A DNA stretch of 64,000 bases from Psychrobacter jeotgali (GTDB taxonomy: Bacteria > Pseudomonadota > Gammaproteobacteria > Pseudomonadales > Moraxellaceae). The position numbers were made by a program, and so were the translations under genes. The number at the start of each line of letters is the position of its first letter. The stretch's first letter is position 1. Positions 9,059 to 18,023 of this stretch are shown piece after piece. The stretch is from positions 1,550,001 through 1,614,000 of the forward strand of contig NZ_CAJHAF010000001.1 in assembly GCF_904846315.1 (NCBI RefSeq), given 5' to 3'. The notes below the pieces were generated by a model, which saw nothing but the letters and a program-made list of their open reading frames with translations, had not been told where the DNA came from and did no database searches.

Positions 9059-11269
9059 TTAAGTTGATTCGCTTACATGATTAATAGTCTTGAGCAAATA
9101 GTCTTGAGCAATGTGTATAGGCTCGTCTACAGCACGCTGAACTTGTTGCCAAACGCCATCACCATTTAACACCCAAGCTTGTACATTATCCTGTAAATAG
9201 TTTTGCAGACCATCTTGATAAATCTGTTTGAATAGCTTTTTGTCCTCGATAGGAAACGCTACTTCAACACGGTGGAATAAGTTGCGATCCATCCAGTCGG
9301 CACTACCACAATACAGGCGCTCATTGCCATTATTATGGAAGTAATAAACTCGTGTGTGCTCCAAAAAGCGACCAACGATCGAGCGCACAGTGATATTCTC
9401 AGACAGCCCTTTTACTTGGGGACGTAGGCAACAAATAGAGCGTAAAATCAGCTCAATTTTGACCCCAGCTTGCGAAGCATCATAGAGCTTATCAATCAAG
9501 CGGCGCTCCGTTAGCGCATTGACTTTGACAATAATGTGCGCACGCTTGCCTGCTTTAGCATGAGCTATTTCATCGTCAATAAAGCTCATCAATTTATCAT
9601 GCAAGGTAAAGGGCGCATGGAGTAGTTTTTTCAGATTAGCTGGTTTGCCCATACCGGTAAGCTCTTGGAAGATTTTGTGCACGTCCTCTGAGATATCAGG
9701 ATCAGCGGTAAATAGACCATAATCGGTATAGACTTTAGCGTTGGCAGCATGATAATTACCGGTGCCTAAATGCACGTAACGACGGATATAATTGTCTTCA
9801 CGGCGGACAATAAGCATAAGCTTGGCATGGGTCTTATAACCGACAATGCCATAAACTACCACTGCGCCAGCCTCTTGTAAGTAGTTGGCGACAGCGATGT
9901 TCGACGCTTCATCAAAACGTGCACGTAGCTCAATAACAGCGGTAACTTCCTTGCCATTACGGGCAGCGGCGGCAAGTGCTTGCACTATCTCAGAATTGGT
10001 GCCTGAGCGGTATAGCGTTTGCTTGATAGCCAACACTTTAGGGTCAGTAGCAGCTTGCCATAGCAAATTAATAACAGGCGCAAATGCATGAAAAGGATGG
10101 TGCACTAGCACGTCGCCTTTACGCATGGCGCCAAACATGCTGGTGGAGCGATCGAGTTTATCAAACTCACGCCGAAATGGCTTGGGCATGATATGAGTGA
10201 ATGGCTGATAGCGTAGCTCTGGAATATTAAAATCAAATAATAACCGGGTCAGATTGACCGGCCCATTGACTCGGTATAATTGGTTATCATGAAGTTCAAA
10301 CTCATTAAGCAAATAATCACTAATAGCTGTCGGACAATCGGTGGTGACCTCCAAGCGTACTTTGTCACCAAAACGGCGGTTCTCAAGCTCGCCTTCTAAT
10401 GCTTTAGCAATATCATCGACATCATCAGCCAAGTCCAAATCTGCGTTACGGGTTAATCTAAACTGATGGCAACCGGTTACATTCATACCAGGAAATAGCT
10501 CGCCCACATGTTCATGGATCACGGCTGAAAGCATAATATGATGTTCTTTGCCGTCGGTAAGCTCATCCGGCAGACGTATCACCCGTGGCAAGCTACGCGG
10601 CGCGGGGACAATCGCTAAATTAATATCACGACCAAAAGCGTCCTTGCCTTCTATAGTAGCGATAAAATTCAGGCTTTTATTGACCAAGCGCGGGAATGGA
10701 TGCGCCGGATCGATACTGATAGGCGTAAGCACTGGTGAGACCTGTTCAGTAAAATAACGCTTCATCCATGCCGACTGCTCCGCATTGAGCTCATCACGTT
10801 TTAGATAGCGAATATCTTGCTCTGCTAAGGCTGGTAAAACATCTTCATTAAGAATGCGATACTGCTCATCAATAGCGTCGTGAGCCACTGCTGATATTTC
10901 GTTTAAAACCTCACTAGGACGCATACCGTGCGGGCTGGTGGCGACGTTACCAAGGTTGAGCTTTTGCATAATACCAGCAACACGAATCTCAAAAAACTCA
11001 TCCATATTGGAAGAGAAAATAATTAAGAAAAATAGGCGCTCAAGCAAAGGGTGGCGTGGACTGGCTGCCTGCGCCAATACGCGCAAATGAAACTGTAATA
11101 AGGACAAATCACGATTGATATAACTGCTCGGTGAATAGCTTCCGTCCTCAGAACGCTGCCAATCGATTTGGGTCAGAGAATTGTCATCTGCTCTTTCGTG
11201 ATTGATACTGTTTTTATTGACACTGTCGCTATCAGCTTTATCAGTTTGCTGCTTATTTACATTTGCCAT
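9059..11269 (-). CDS. ppk1: Polyphosphate kinase 1
   Basis: PPK1 makes long-chain inorganic polyphosphate from ATP, reversibly, through a phosphohistidine. Family blocks are clear: the N-terminal [20 protein letters not shown], the catalytic region with [12 protein letters not shown] (phosphorylated His), [20 protein letters not shown] and, near the C-terminus, [21 protein letters not shown]. The 736 residues exceed the usual 690 or so because of a 35-residue polar N-terminal extension. The ATG is supported by GGAGGG six bases upstream, so the extension looks real. It follows the four stress-type small genes and precedes none in an operon. Polyphosphate is a general stress and phosphate store. 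Confidence 0.97.
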   Translation of the reverse strand: MANVNKQQTDKADSDSVNKNSINHERADDNSLTQIDWQRSEDGSYSPSSYINRDLSLLQFHLRVLAQAASPRHPLLERLFFLIIFSSNMDEFFEIRVAGIMQKLNLGNVATSPHGMRPSEVLNEISAVAHDAIDEQYRILNEDVLPALAEQDIRYLKRDELNAEQSAWMKRYFTEQVSPVLTPISIDPAHPFPRLVNKSLNFIATIEGKDAFGRDINLAIVPAPRSLPRVIRLPDELTDGKEHHIMLSAVIHEHVGELFPGMNVTGCHQFRLTRNADLDLADDVDDIAKALEGELENRRFGDKVRLEVTTDCPTAISDYLLNEFELHDNQLYRVNGPVNLTRLLFDFNIPELRYQPFTHIMPKPFRREFDKLDRSTSMFGAMRKGDVLVHHPFHAFAPVINLLWQAATDPKVLAIKQTLYRSGTNSEIVQALAAAARNGKEVTAVIELRARFDEASNIAVANYLQEAGAVVVYGIVGYKTHAKLMLIVRREDNYIRRYVHLGTGNYHAANAKVYTDYGLFTADPDISEDVHKIFQELTGMGKPANLKKLLHAPFTLHDKLMSFIDDEIAHAKAGKRAHIIVKVNALTERRLIDKLYDASQAGVKIELILRSICCLRPQVKGLSENITVRSIVGRFLEHTRVYYFHNNGNERLYCGSADWMDRNLFHRVEVAFPIEDKKLFKQIYQDGLQNYLQDNVQAWVLNGDGVWQQVQRAVDEPIHIAQDYLLKTINHVSEST

Positions 11270-11374
11270 ATTGCGCCCTCCATCCTTGTTATTAGTCGTT
11301 ATTGGTCACTATTTACTTCATTTAAGCATAACTGCTACTCAAAATCTTACTACTAATCAACACCTCACTACCAT

Positions 11375-12061
11375 TTATGTTGCTTGCGGCAATACGGCAT
11401 TATTCATCCGCTTTTTGACGATGCGCTGCTTATTACGCAGACGTCTATCACTTTGATGATCTTGGTAATATTTAGGATTGGTCAGCATGCTGATTAGTAA
11501 TGCTGACTCGTCACGGTTGATATTGGCCGCTGACTTATTAAAATAATGCTGAGAGGCAGCTTCAATACCATAAATACCGTTACCAAACTCGGCCACATTC
11601 AAATAAGCAGTCAGAATTCGCTGTTTATCCCAAAACGTCTCAAGCATAACGGTAATAATCGCTTCTTCACCTTTACGAATATAAGAGCGATGCGAAGTCA
11701 AAAATAAATTCTTCGCTAGTTGCTGAGTAATCGTTGAGCCCCCAACCGAAGCTTTACCTGAAGCTTCGTTCTTTTTCATCGCTACCTCAATACCTTCAAG
11801 ATCAAAGCCATTATGATGACTAAATTTTGAATCTTCACTGGCAATAGCTGCTTGTTTGGCGGACTTGGCAATAGCGTCATACTCCACCCAATTTTGGGTA
11901 ACGCTGCCGCCCGTTAAGCGATGAGTGAGCATAAACATACTATTGTTAATCGGCTGAGTTTTCCATATCAATAGCAGCCCTGCTACTAATACATGAAAAG
12001 CGACCACTAAGAGCATTAATGCCAATAGCAGCCGTTTCATAAATTTGCCAAAACTTGTCAT
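11375..12061 (-). CDS. mtgA: Monofunctional biosynthetic peptidoglycan transglycosylase
   Basis: The enzyme polymerises lipid II into glycan strands at the outer face of the inner membrane. It has one N-terminal membrane anchor (residues about 9-30) followed by a single GT51 domain and no transpeptidase part. The catalytic motifs are visible: ASEDSKFSHHNGFD with the catalytic Glu, and GGSTITQQLAKNLFL, then the AYLNVAEFGNGIYGIEAAS block. The length of 228 is normal for MtgA. It sits 105 bases upstream of ppk1 on the same strand but need not be co-transcribed with it. Confidence 0.95.
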   Translation of the reverse strand: MTSFGKFMKRLLLALMLLVVAFHVLVAGLLLIWKTQPINNSMFMLTHRLTGGSVTQNWVEYDAIAKSAKQAAIASEDSKFSHHNGFDLEGIEVAMKKNEASGKASVGGSTITQQLAKNLFLTSHRSYIRKGEEAIITVMLETFWDKQRILTAYLNVAEFGNGIYGIEAASQHYFNKSAANINRDESALLISMLTNPKYYQDHQSDRRLRNKQRIVKKRMNNAVLPQAT

Positions 12062-12250
12062 GCGTAAGGTGTCCGAATGGTTAAAAAAGCGACTAAAACA
12101 TAAGTGTCATAAATAAAGATTAGGAATAGGTATAAGATATGCAAGTAGGCTATCTTACCTAATCCGACAATCGCTGTCATTATTGGTACGATTTCTTTAT
12201 CATATAGCAATAAATCAGTAGCCTTAAAACTTTAACTCAAAAGTGTGTAT
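12062..12250. other. Divergent promoter region, mtgA / glutaredoxin-like gene
   Basis: It holds an imperfect inverted repeat, TAGGTATAAGATA at 12127-12139 against TATCTTACCTA at 12151-12161 with an 11-base loop. There is no other structure I would support. Confidence 0.4.
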
Positions 12251-12616
12251 ATGAATATAAATATAAGTGCTCACAGCAATCATAATTATGCAAAACCCGG
12301 CACCCAGTCTTCCGCGAAGGCGCTAAGAGCGGCGATTATTAAGGCTATGCCCAGCTTATCTGAATCCAATAAGAAACAGGAATGGTGGCTACTGGGTACC
12401 TCTAATTGTCATTTATGTGAGCAGGCTGAAGCGCTAATGAAACGCTTCCAAGCGGTCCAGCCTATCACTTATCAGCACGTTGATATTGCCGATTTTGATG
12501 AAACTCTAATGATGGCGTTTGCGACCACTATTCCGGTGATATTAACTGAGAATAAGCGTTTGAATTATCCGTTTTCAGTGATGGATTTACAGCAATTACT
12601 AGATGAAAGCAGCTAA
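12251..12616 (+). CDS. Glutaredoxin-like protein (DUF836 type)
   Basis: This is a short thioredoxin-fold protein. From about residue 40 it reads WWLLGTSNCHLCEQAEALMK, with a CxxC active-site pair (CHLC), then TYQHVDIADFDE and a cis-Pro region TTIPVIL, the order expected of the glutaredoxin-like DUF836 family. The first 35 residues are polar and may not be translated. I chose the ATG at 12251 over a GTG six bases earlier, but the ATG at 12347 is also possible and no ribosome site settles it. The gene is 46 bases before the dehydrogenase gene on the same strand, so the two may share a transcript. The redox partner is unknown. Confidence 0.8.
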   Translation: MNINISAHSNHNYAKPGTQSSAKALRAAIIKAMPSLSESNKKQEWWLLGTSNCHLCEQAEALMKRFQAVQPITYQHVDIADFDETLMMAFATTIPVILTENKRLNYPFSVMDLQQLLDESS

Positions 12617-12661
12617 ACCTATTATAAAATAAAAAAAGCCCCTTTATCGGCGAGAAAAACT

Positions 12662-13873
12662 ATGAAAAAAGATCTAAGTAAAATCACTGAGATCGAAGAC
12701 TTACGCCGTGTGGCTGAGCGCAAAGTACCACGGATGTTTTACGATTATGTTGATTCAGGCTCATGGACTCAAACCACTTATCGCAATAACGAGACTGACT
12801 TTGACCGTATTAAGCTGCGTCAACGGGTGCTGGTCAATATGGAAGGGCGTTCGCTTGCTACCCAAATGGTAGGGACTGAATCGTCGATGCCGGTCGCCAT
12901 TGCACCGACTGGGTTCACCGGTATGATGTGGGCAGATGGTGAGATTCATGCGGCGCGAGCGGCTGAAAAGTTTGGCGTACCCTTCTCTTTATCGACGATG
13001 AGTATTTGCTCAATCGAGGACATCGCTGAGCACACCAGTGCACCTTTTTGGTTTCAGCTCTATGTCATGCGGGATCAGGAGTTTATGGCCAATTTGATTC
13101 AAAGGGCTAAAGACGCCAATTGTTCGGCTCTGATTCTAACTGCTGACTTGCAAGTATTAGGGCAGCGTCATAAAGATATCAAAAATGGTCTATCTGCCCC
13201 GCCAAAACCGACTCTGACTAATATTTTAAATCTAATGACTAAGCCTGAATGGTGCCTAAACATGCTCCAAACTCGCCGCCGCACCTTCGGTAATATCGTT
13301 GGTCATGCCAAAAATGTTGAAGATATCTCGTCGCTGTCGGCATGGACGGCAGAGCAATTCGATCCCCGTTTAAGCTGGGATGATGTCGCTCGTATCAAAG
13401 ACCAGTGGGGCGGCAAGCTGATTATCAAAGGCATTATGGAGCCTGAAGACGCAATACTTGCTGCTCGTAGCGGCGCTGATGCGCTGGTGGTCTCCAACCA
13501 TGGTGGTCGTCAATTAGATGGTGCGCCCTCCTCTATCGCTGCGCTTAGCGATATCGTGCAAGCGGTACGAGCGGAAAACAGTCAAATTGAGATTTGGCTC
13601 GATAGCGGTATTCGCTCAGGTCAAGATGTGCTCAAGGCGATGGCGCTGGGTGCCAATGGCACCATGATTGGACGTGCGTTTCTCTATGGTTTGGGGGCTT
13701 ATGGCGAGGATGGCGTGCGCCGCGCGCTTGAGATGATCTATAACGAGTGCGATATCAGTATGGCGTTTTGCGGACATACCGATATCAGTCAGGTGACCAA
13801 AGATATCTTGGTCAAAGGCACTTATGAGCAGCTCAAATCTGCTCTACCTTATGTGGCACCGATGCGCTGGTAA
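12662..13873 (+). CDS. lldD: FMN-dependent alpha-hydroxy-acid dehydrogenase (L-lactate type)
   Basis: The family oxidises L-2-hydroxy acids such as L-lactate to the 2-oxo acid, passing electrons to quinone or oxygen. The TIM-barrel landmarks are present in order: MFYDYVDSGSW at the N-terminus, PVAIAPTGFTGM, WFQLYVMRD, the substrate and flavin block KLIIKGIM, the active-site signature SNHGGRQLDG with the catalytic His and Arg, and DSGIRSGQDVLKAMALGA for phosphate binding. The length of 403 is typical. The LTADLQVLGQRHKDIKNGL segment is that of the broader hydroxy-acid oxidase group rather than of E. coli LldD, so the true substrate may be another hydroxy acid. No lactate permease or regulator is next to it. 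Confidence 0.85.
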   Translation: MKKDLSKITEIEDLRRVAERKVPRMFYDYVDSGSWTQTTYRNNETDFDRIKLRQRVLVNMEGRSLATQMVGTESSMPVAIAPTGFTGMMWADGEIHAARAAEKFGVPFSLSTMSICSIEDIAEHTSAPFWFQLYVMRDQEFMANLIQRAKDANCSALILTADLQVLGQRHKDIKNGLSAPPKPTLTNILNLMTKPEWCLNMLQTRRRTFGNIVGHAKNVEDISSLSAWTAEQFDPRLSWDDVARIKDQWGGKLIIKGIMEPEDAILAARSGADALVVSNHGGRQLDGAPSSIAALSDIVQAVRAENSQIEIWLDSGIRSGQDVLKAMALGANGTMIGRAFLYGLGAYGEDGVRRALEMIYNECDISMAFCGHTDISQVTKDILVKGTYEQLKSALPYVAPMRW

Positions 13874-14055
13874 CTCTGCATTCCATCTTCGTAAGCATTC
13901 ATTAGCATTTAGGGCTAAAAGTGTCCGCTGTGCCTAATTAATCGATATTAATTTGTGGCTGAAGGCTTTATATATTGAATTATTCGTCAGTAGCTTTGTT
14001 TATAGGACCAATAGCCCTTATACTTTACTTATAATCTTTACCGATATGCGGATTT

Positions 14056-14952
14056 ATGACCATTAATCAGCTTTTAAAAACAGCACCTGTGACTACCTTA
14101 TTATTGATCAGTTTTATTGGACTGTTTATCATACAATTCTTGACAGGTGTAGACATCAACAGCCCATCGACTGAGGCTTTGCTCAATTGGGGCGCTAATG
14201 CCTTGCCTTTAACCATGACTGACGAGCCTTGGCGACTGGTGAGCAGTGGGTTTTTGCATATTGGCTTGATGCATTTATTATTTAATGGTTTTGCCATGTA
14301 TTTCTTTGGTCAAATAGCCGAGCCAATGTTTGGTTCCGCTAAATTTTTGGCGCTGTTTTTGCTGGCGGTCATCGGCGGTAACTTACTGAATAATTACGTC
14401 ACTTGGCAAGGTATTTTGGACGGCACTGGACAACCGGGGCTCTCTGCTGGTGCCTCTGGCGGTATTATGGGTATTGGGGCGGCGCTATTGATCGCCGCAT
14501 TATTTAAGATATCGGTTAATGGTATGGTGCTGAACCTGCGCAGTTTGGTCTTCATCATGGGTATCAACCTCGTTTATGGTTTTGCAGTGCCGGGGATTGA
14601 TAACGCAGGACATATTGGCGGTGCGGTGACAGGCTTAATCATTGCTTTAGGTTTCGCTATTGCTTATCGTCAGCGTATGGCAGCTATACAACAAGACCGT
14701 ACTATTTATTCTACCCATTATGGTAATTATTCACTAAATAATGAGGTTTATAACCATACTAACGCTGATATCCCTGTAAACTCTACTATTAATAGCCGTC
14801 CTATTGATGTGACTCCTACTAAAACTTCTAAACCTACCCTACTATGGTCATTACTCCCATGGCTAGTGATGCTACTTATCGCTATAGGCTTTGTTTGGTG
14901 GTGGCAAGATATTCACAATCAGATACTACAAATATTAAGTACTGTTGAATAA
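14056..14952 (+). CDS. Rhomboid-family intramembrane serine protease
   Basis: This is a polytopic inner-membrane protease of 298 residues that would cleave single-pass membrane proteins within the bilayer. The rhomboid signature residues are in place: HIGLMHLLFN (HxxxN) in the second segment, the GxSG nucleophile in SAGASGGIMG, and the catalytic His in DNAGHIGGAVTG. I count six or seven hydrophobic segments, with an extra C-terminal one (LLWSLLPWLVMLLIAIGFVWWW) after a polar linker of about 60 residues. The gene stands alone between the dehydrogenase and a MipA-like protein. Natural substrates cannot be predicted. Confidence 0.92.
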   Translation: MTINQLLKTAPVTTLLLISFIGLFIIQFLTGVDINSPSTEALLNWGANALPLTMTDEPWRLVSSGFLHIGLMHLLFNGFAMYFFGQIAEPMFGSAKFLALFLLAVIGGNLLNNYVTWQGILDGTGQPGLSAGASGGIMGIGAALLIAALFKISVNGMVLNLRSLVFIMGINLVYGFAVPGIDNAGHIGGAVTGLIIALGFAIAYRQRMAAIQQDRTIYSTHYGNYSLNNEVYNHTNADIPVNSTINSRPIDVTPTKTSKPTLLWSLLPWLVMLLIAIGFVWWWQDIHNQILQILSTVE

Positions 14953-15043
14953 AAACTAGCATTTACTTACTATAACTATATAAACTATTAGATAATAACT
15001 GAATGTTAGAGCCCCTATTCCTACTCGCACATGAGAAATAATT

Positions 15044-15853
15044 ATGTATAAATTATCCGCGCTATCTCCAACCTCTACCCGTGTTTTATTGACTACCCTT
15101 ACCACCACAGCGCTGCTCGGTACTGCGAGTATAACCTATGCCGCTCCTTTCAAAAACCTGCCTGCTGACCAAGATGCTGAGTTGAGTGTCGGCGCTAATG
15201 TTATGATTGTACGTTCAGGCTATGATATGGATGACAGTACCGAAGTACGCGTGCTGCCGGGCGTATTTTATGACAACAATAAAATCTATGCCCGCGGTGC
15301 ACAAGCTGGCGCTTACTTGATCAATGACGGCACTAATCAGCTGTCTGCTTATGCGCAGCTGGCTGGGACCCAGTTCGATCCTGATGATGCTAATGGTGCC
15401 CTACAAGGTTTGGATGAGCGTAAATGGTCAGCCGCTGCTGGCGTTACTTATCTGCGCCGTACGCCTATTGGCGGCTTTCGCGGGCAAATCGCTACTGACG
15501 TATTGGGTCGTAACGATGGCACCTTTGGGCGCTTGACCTATCTTGCAAGAATTAATAAAGACAAGTTGACCGTCTATCCAAGTATCGGCGTTGAGTGGAA
15601 TAATAAAGACTACAACGATTATTATTATGGAGTAAGTGCCGCCGAATCTGCACGCACCGGCGTCAATACCTACTCACCGAGCTCAAGCTTTAATCCCTAC
15701 ATTAATATTAGTGCCAACTACGATATCAATGAGCGCTGGGCAGGATTTGCCAATCAAAGCTTAAGCTATCTATCGGACGAGCAATACGATAGCCCCATGG
15801 TAGACTCGCGTACTGAATCGCGGACAACCATTGGTCTGCTTTATAAGTTTTAG
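15044..15853 (+). CDS. MipA/OmpV family outer-membrane protein
   Basis: The product has a cleavable signal peptide ending near TYAAP and about 240 residues of alternating barrel-type sequence ending in TIGLLYKF with a terminal Phe. The segment VYPSIGVEWNNKDYNDYYYGVSAAESARTG is the hallmark of MipA/OmpV proteins, which in E. coli scaffold a murein synthase-hydrolase pair and in other species act as porin-like barrels. GAGAAAT lies upstream of the ATG. It is a single-gene unit closed by a weak terminator. The rhomboid gene before it is on the same strand with a 91-base gap and is not obviously related in function. Confidence 0.9.
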   Translation: MYKLSALSPTSTRVLLTTLTTTALLGTASITYAAPFKNLPADQDAELSVGANVMIVRSGYDMDDSTEVRVLPGVFYDNNKIYARGAQAGAYLINDGTNQLSAYAQLAGTQFDPDDANGALQGLDERKWSAAAGVTYLRRTPIGGFRGQIATDVLGRNDGTFGRLTYLARINKDKLTVYPSIGVEWNNKDYNDYYYGVSAAESARTGVNTYSPSSSFNPYINISANYDINERWAGFANQSLSYLSDEQYDSPMVDSRTESRTTIGLLYKF

Positions 15854-15882
15854 GATTTTAAGAGTTTAAAGTTTTGATATAG

Positions 15883-15911
15883 AAAGCTGAGCATTTTGCT
15901 TGGCTTTTTTG
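15883..15911 (+). terminator. Terminator after the MipA-like gene
   Basis: An interrupted stem (AAAGC/GCTTT with inner AGC/GCT) around an ATTTT loop is followed by a run of six T. It is moderate in strength. Confidence 0.6.
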
Positions 15912-15940
15912 ATATGAGCGTATGGTTAAGCTACATCACC

Positions 15941-15969
15941 CTTGAAATTCTATAGACAGCCTTTATATA
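15941..15969 (+). promoter_or_regulatory. Possible heat-shock (sigma-32-type) promoter of hsp20
   Basis: A CTTGAAA box at 15941-15947 matches the sigma-32 -35 consensus exactly and is preceded by CCC. Twelve bases later comes CCTTTATATA, a weaker match to the -10 consensus CCCCATnTA. It is about 50 bases before the start of a small heat-shock gene, which makes the match more believable. Confidence 0.5.
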
Positions 15970-16017
15970 TATAGTAGGTAAGATAAACAACTAACAATTC
16001 ATTTTAAGGAGCATATT

Positions 16018-16446
16018 ATGAGTAAACTAGTTACCCGTAACTCAATATTTGATAACTTCTTTGATGAGATGGCACCCAGCTTTTTGATGCGCCCTCTACA
16101 TGGTGAAGCATTGCCTAATGCGAGTCAAATCAAGATTGATGTTAGTGAAAAAGATGACGCGTTCCATGTTAATGCCGAAATACCGGGCGTTGCCAAAGAA
16201 GATATCGATCTATCTATCACTGGCGATATTGTCTCTATCAGCGCTGAAATTGCACAAAAAGATGAGCAGAAAGATGGCGATAAAGTACTACGTAGCGAGC
16301 GCTACTTTGGCTCAGTATCACGTAGCTTCCAGTTGCCTTCTAAGATTAAGGTCGATGCGGCAGATGCGTCTTATGAAAACGGTATACTAAAACTAGTCCT
16401 ACCAAAAGAGACCAGTTCAGAGCGCAAAAAGCTTGAGATTAAATAA
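16018..16446 (+). CDS. Small heat-shock protein, Hsp20/alpha-crystallin family
   Basis: This is an ATP-independent holdase chaperone that binds unfolding proteins in the cytoplasm. The 142 residues contain an alpha-crystallin domain from about residue 37, starting KIDVSEKDDAFHVNAEIPGV and ending with YENGILKLVLPKE, the classic last strands. The N-terminal MRPLH segment and short C-terminal tail (RKKLEIK) are normal. A strong AAGGAG site precedes the ATG. It is monocistronic, with a heat-shock-like promoter upstream and a strong terminator downstream. Confidence 0.95.
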   Translation: MSKLVTRNSIFDNFFDEMAPSFLMRPLHGEALPNASQIKIDVSEKDDAFHVNAEIPGVAKEDIDLSITGDIVSISAEIAQKDEQKDGDKVLRSERYFGSVSRSFQLPSKIKVDAADASYENGILKLVLPKETSSERKKLEIK

Positions 16447-16485
16447 AAAAACAAAGAAGCTTTGATAAAAATTGAGTGAAATTAT

Positions 16486-16520
16486 AAGGGCACATGATTA
16501 ATTCATGTGCCCTTTTTTTA
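16486..16520 (+). terminator. Strong terminator of hsp20
   Basis: A 12-bp perfect stem (16486-16497 with 16503-16514, AAGGGCACATGA) is closed by a short loop and followed by seven T. Confidence 0.93.
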
Positions 16521-16535
16521 TGTCATCTGTTTGAT

Positions 16536-16835
16536 TTAGATATACTCAATAGACTCAATATCATCTAAAAAATCAAGGTCATTCGTCTCAACCAAACGCA
16601 ACTCATAAGTGGATTGCAGACTTAACCAAAACTGGGCGCTACCACCAAAATATTTGGCTAAACGTAGTGCAGTATCTGCCGTAATACCGCGCCTCTCGCG
16701 TATAATCTCGTTAATACGCGCAGGGGTGACAGCAAGCTTTATCGCCAATGCATTGGCACTCATATCGAGCGGCTCAAGAAAATCTTCTCGTAATACCTCA
16801 CCGGGATGAATGGGACGCATACCGTTTTTAGTCAT
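16536..16835 (-). CDS. higA: HigA-type antitoxin (HTH)
   Basis: The 99-residue product is an XRE-type DNA-binding antitoxin that would bind its toxin and repress their shared promoter. The family opening GMRPIHPGEVLREDFLEPL is followed by a helix-turn-helix, MSANALAIKLAVTPARINEIIRERRGIT, and the ADTALRLAKYFGGSAQFWLSLQSTYEL block that defines HigA/VapI proteins. The toxin normally precedes HigA, and a higB-like reading frame does lie 34 bases upstream, but it appears broken. HigA may therefore be an orphan that still regulates this or another locus. Confidence 0.92.
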   Translation of the reverse strand: MTKNGMRPIHPGEVLREDFLEPLDMSANALAIKLAVTPARINEIIRERRGITADTALRLAKYFGGSAQFWLSLQSTYELRLVETNDLDFLDDIESIEYI

Positions 16836-16869
16836 AGTTTTTTCTCTTTGTCTCGTAACTTATTTTTAA

Positions 16870-17124
16870 TCAGTGATAATCTACAATTTCTACATCTGTA
16901 ACACCTTGCTCCGTCCAAACAAAGCACAATCGCCATTGCGCATTGATGCGGATACTATGTTCACCTTCTCTATCACCATGCAAGGCTTCCAAGCGATTAC
17001 CAGGCGGTGCTTTTAAATCTTCAAGCATAGTTGCGTTATCTAATAGCAATAATTTACGCTCTACAACGTTTTTAATAGTTGATATGAAAAGCTAAACTTT
17101 GTGCTCAGCCTTGAACTGGATTAA
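16870..17124 (-). pseudogene. higB: Broken HigB-type toxin gene
   Basis: Reading the minus strand back from the TGA at 16870-16872 gives 73 codons of clear HigB/RelE-type sequence. The best blocks are ERKLLLLDNATMLEDL, PPGNRLEALHGDREGEHSIR, INAQWRLCFVW and VEIVDYH at the end. There is no usable start: a TAG at 17092-17094 interrupts the frame. The residues before it (LIQFKAEHKV) resemble a decayed toxin N-terminus (usually MIKSF...) without a start codon. About 20 N-terminal residues are thus lost or degenerate. A sequencing error, or initiation at a rare codon inside the frame, could still rescue a shorter protein. Its position directly before higA is the normal higBA order. Confidence 0.75.
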
Positions 17125-17410
17125 TTGACTTTCTTCTTTTGCTATTCTAGAGCCTCTATTATGTGTACACTTCTAAAATACATTATAAGTACTGAAATTT
17201 AATAAGCACCGTTTTTAATACTGACGATTTTAGGCATATGTAATAAGATGAGGTTCTATTGCATCGGACGTACTCACCATATGCTCATATAGATTACAAG
17301 CAAACACTTAGTAAAAAAGCTGTGCAATTTTGGTACTATTAACAAGATGACAAGTCTAACTATAGCAAAGTGTACTTTTAAATCTAACACAGATCAGGCG
17401 GTCCATTATC
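17125..17410. other. AT-rich spacer between the higBA remnant and the unknown cassette
   Basis: I see no gene. It should contain the promoter of the gene starting with GTG at 17411, and the old higBA promoter on the other strand. Confidence 0.4.
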
Positions 17411-17965
17411 GTGAGTAAGCAAGAATTAAAGGCTTTGGAAAAGCGTTTTAACCACATCATAGACTATGAAATGAGTCCAGAGTTCTATAATCATTATCTG
17501 CAGTTAAAGCCTCATCTTGATGATCTTGAAAGAAGTATGGCTGAACGTAATAGCTTACTAAAAGAAAAAGATTATGAGTGGTTAAAGTGGCTTGTCGCAA
17601 TAGCAGCAGGTGTGTTTTCTGTGATTGTTACTCAGATACCTAAAATATCTTTTTTGCAAGCTGATCAATTAATTTTGCTTAAAATCGCTATATCAGTAAA
17701 TGCTTTAGGAATTGTGCTCGGTGCTATTTATCTTTATACCGACGTAAGACATGCGAAGGACTTGGTTCGTAAATTGCAAATCCAACGCTACTACTTACTG
17801 CTAGAAGGTAAAAATAAATACAATAATGTCGTAAGTTCTGACAGACTACGATTTGCGGAGTTATGCAAACCTTTTAGTTTAATTTGCTTTTTAATTGTCA
17901 TTTGTATTTGGGTATGGTTTGTATGGCAAATGCAGATAGACCCTCTACCGCTAGTAGTGAAGTAA
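17411..17965 (+). CDS. Unknown membrane protein with three transmembrane segments
   Basis: I do not recognise this 184-residue protein. The first 60 residues are charged and helical, possibly a coiled coil (LDDLERSMAERNSLLKEKDYEW). Then come two hydrophobic segments, about 61-78 (LVAIAAGVFSVIVTQIP) and 92-115 (ISVNALGIVLGAIYLY). A cytosolic loop rich in Lys/Arg and a third segment near the C-terminus (FSLICFLIVICIWVWFVW) follow. The start is GTG with only a weak ribosome site. It is followed after 58 bases by another unknown gene on the same strand, so the two are probably one unit. The surrounding DNA is visibly AT-richer than the housekeeping genes, which fits acquired DNA. Confidence 0.75.
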   Translation: MSKQELKALEKRFNHIIDYEMSPEFYNHYLQLKPHLDDLERSMAERNSLLKEKDYEWLKWLVAIAAGVFSVIVTQIPKISFLQADQLILLKIAISVNALGIVLGAIYLYTDVRHAKDLVRKLQIQRYYLLLEGKNKYNNVVSSDRLRFAELCKPFSLICFLIVICIWVWFVWQMQIDPLPLVVK

Positions 17966-18023
17966 ATAAACTTTAATTCTTTATGAAATAAAAAACTTCT
18001 AATTTTTAACATCGGAGAAGTAA

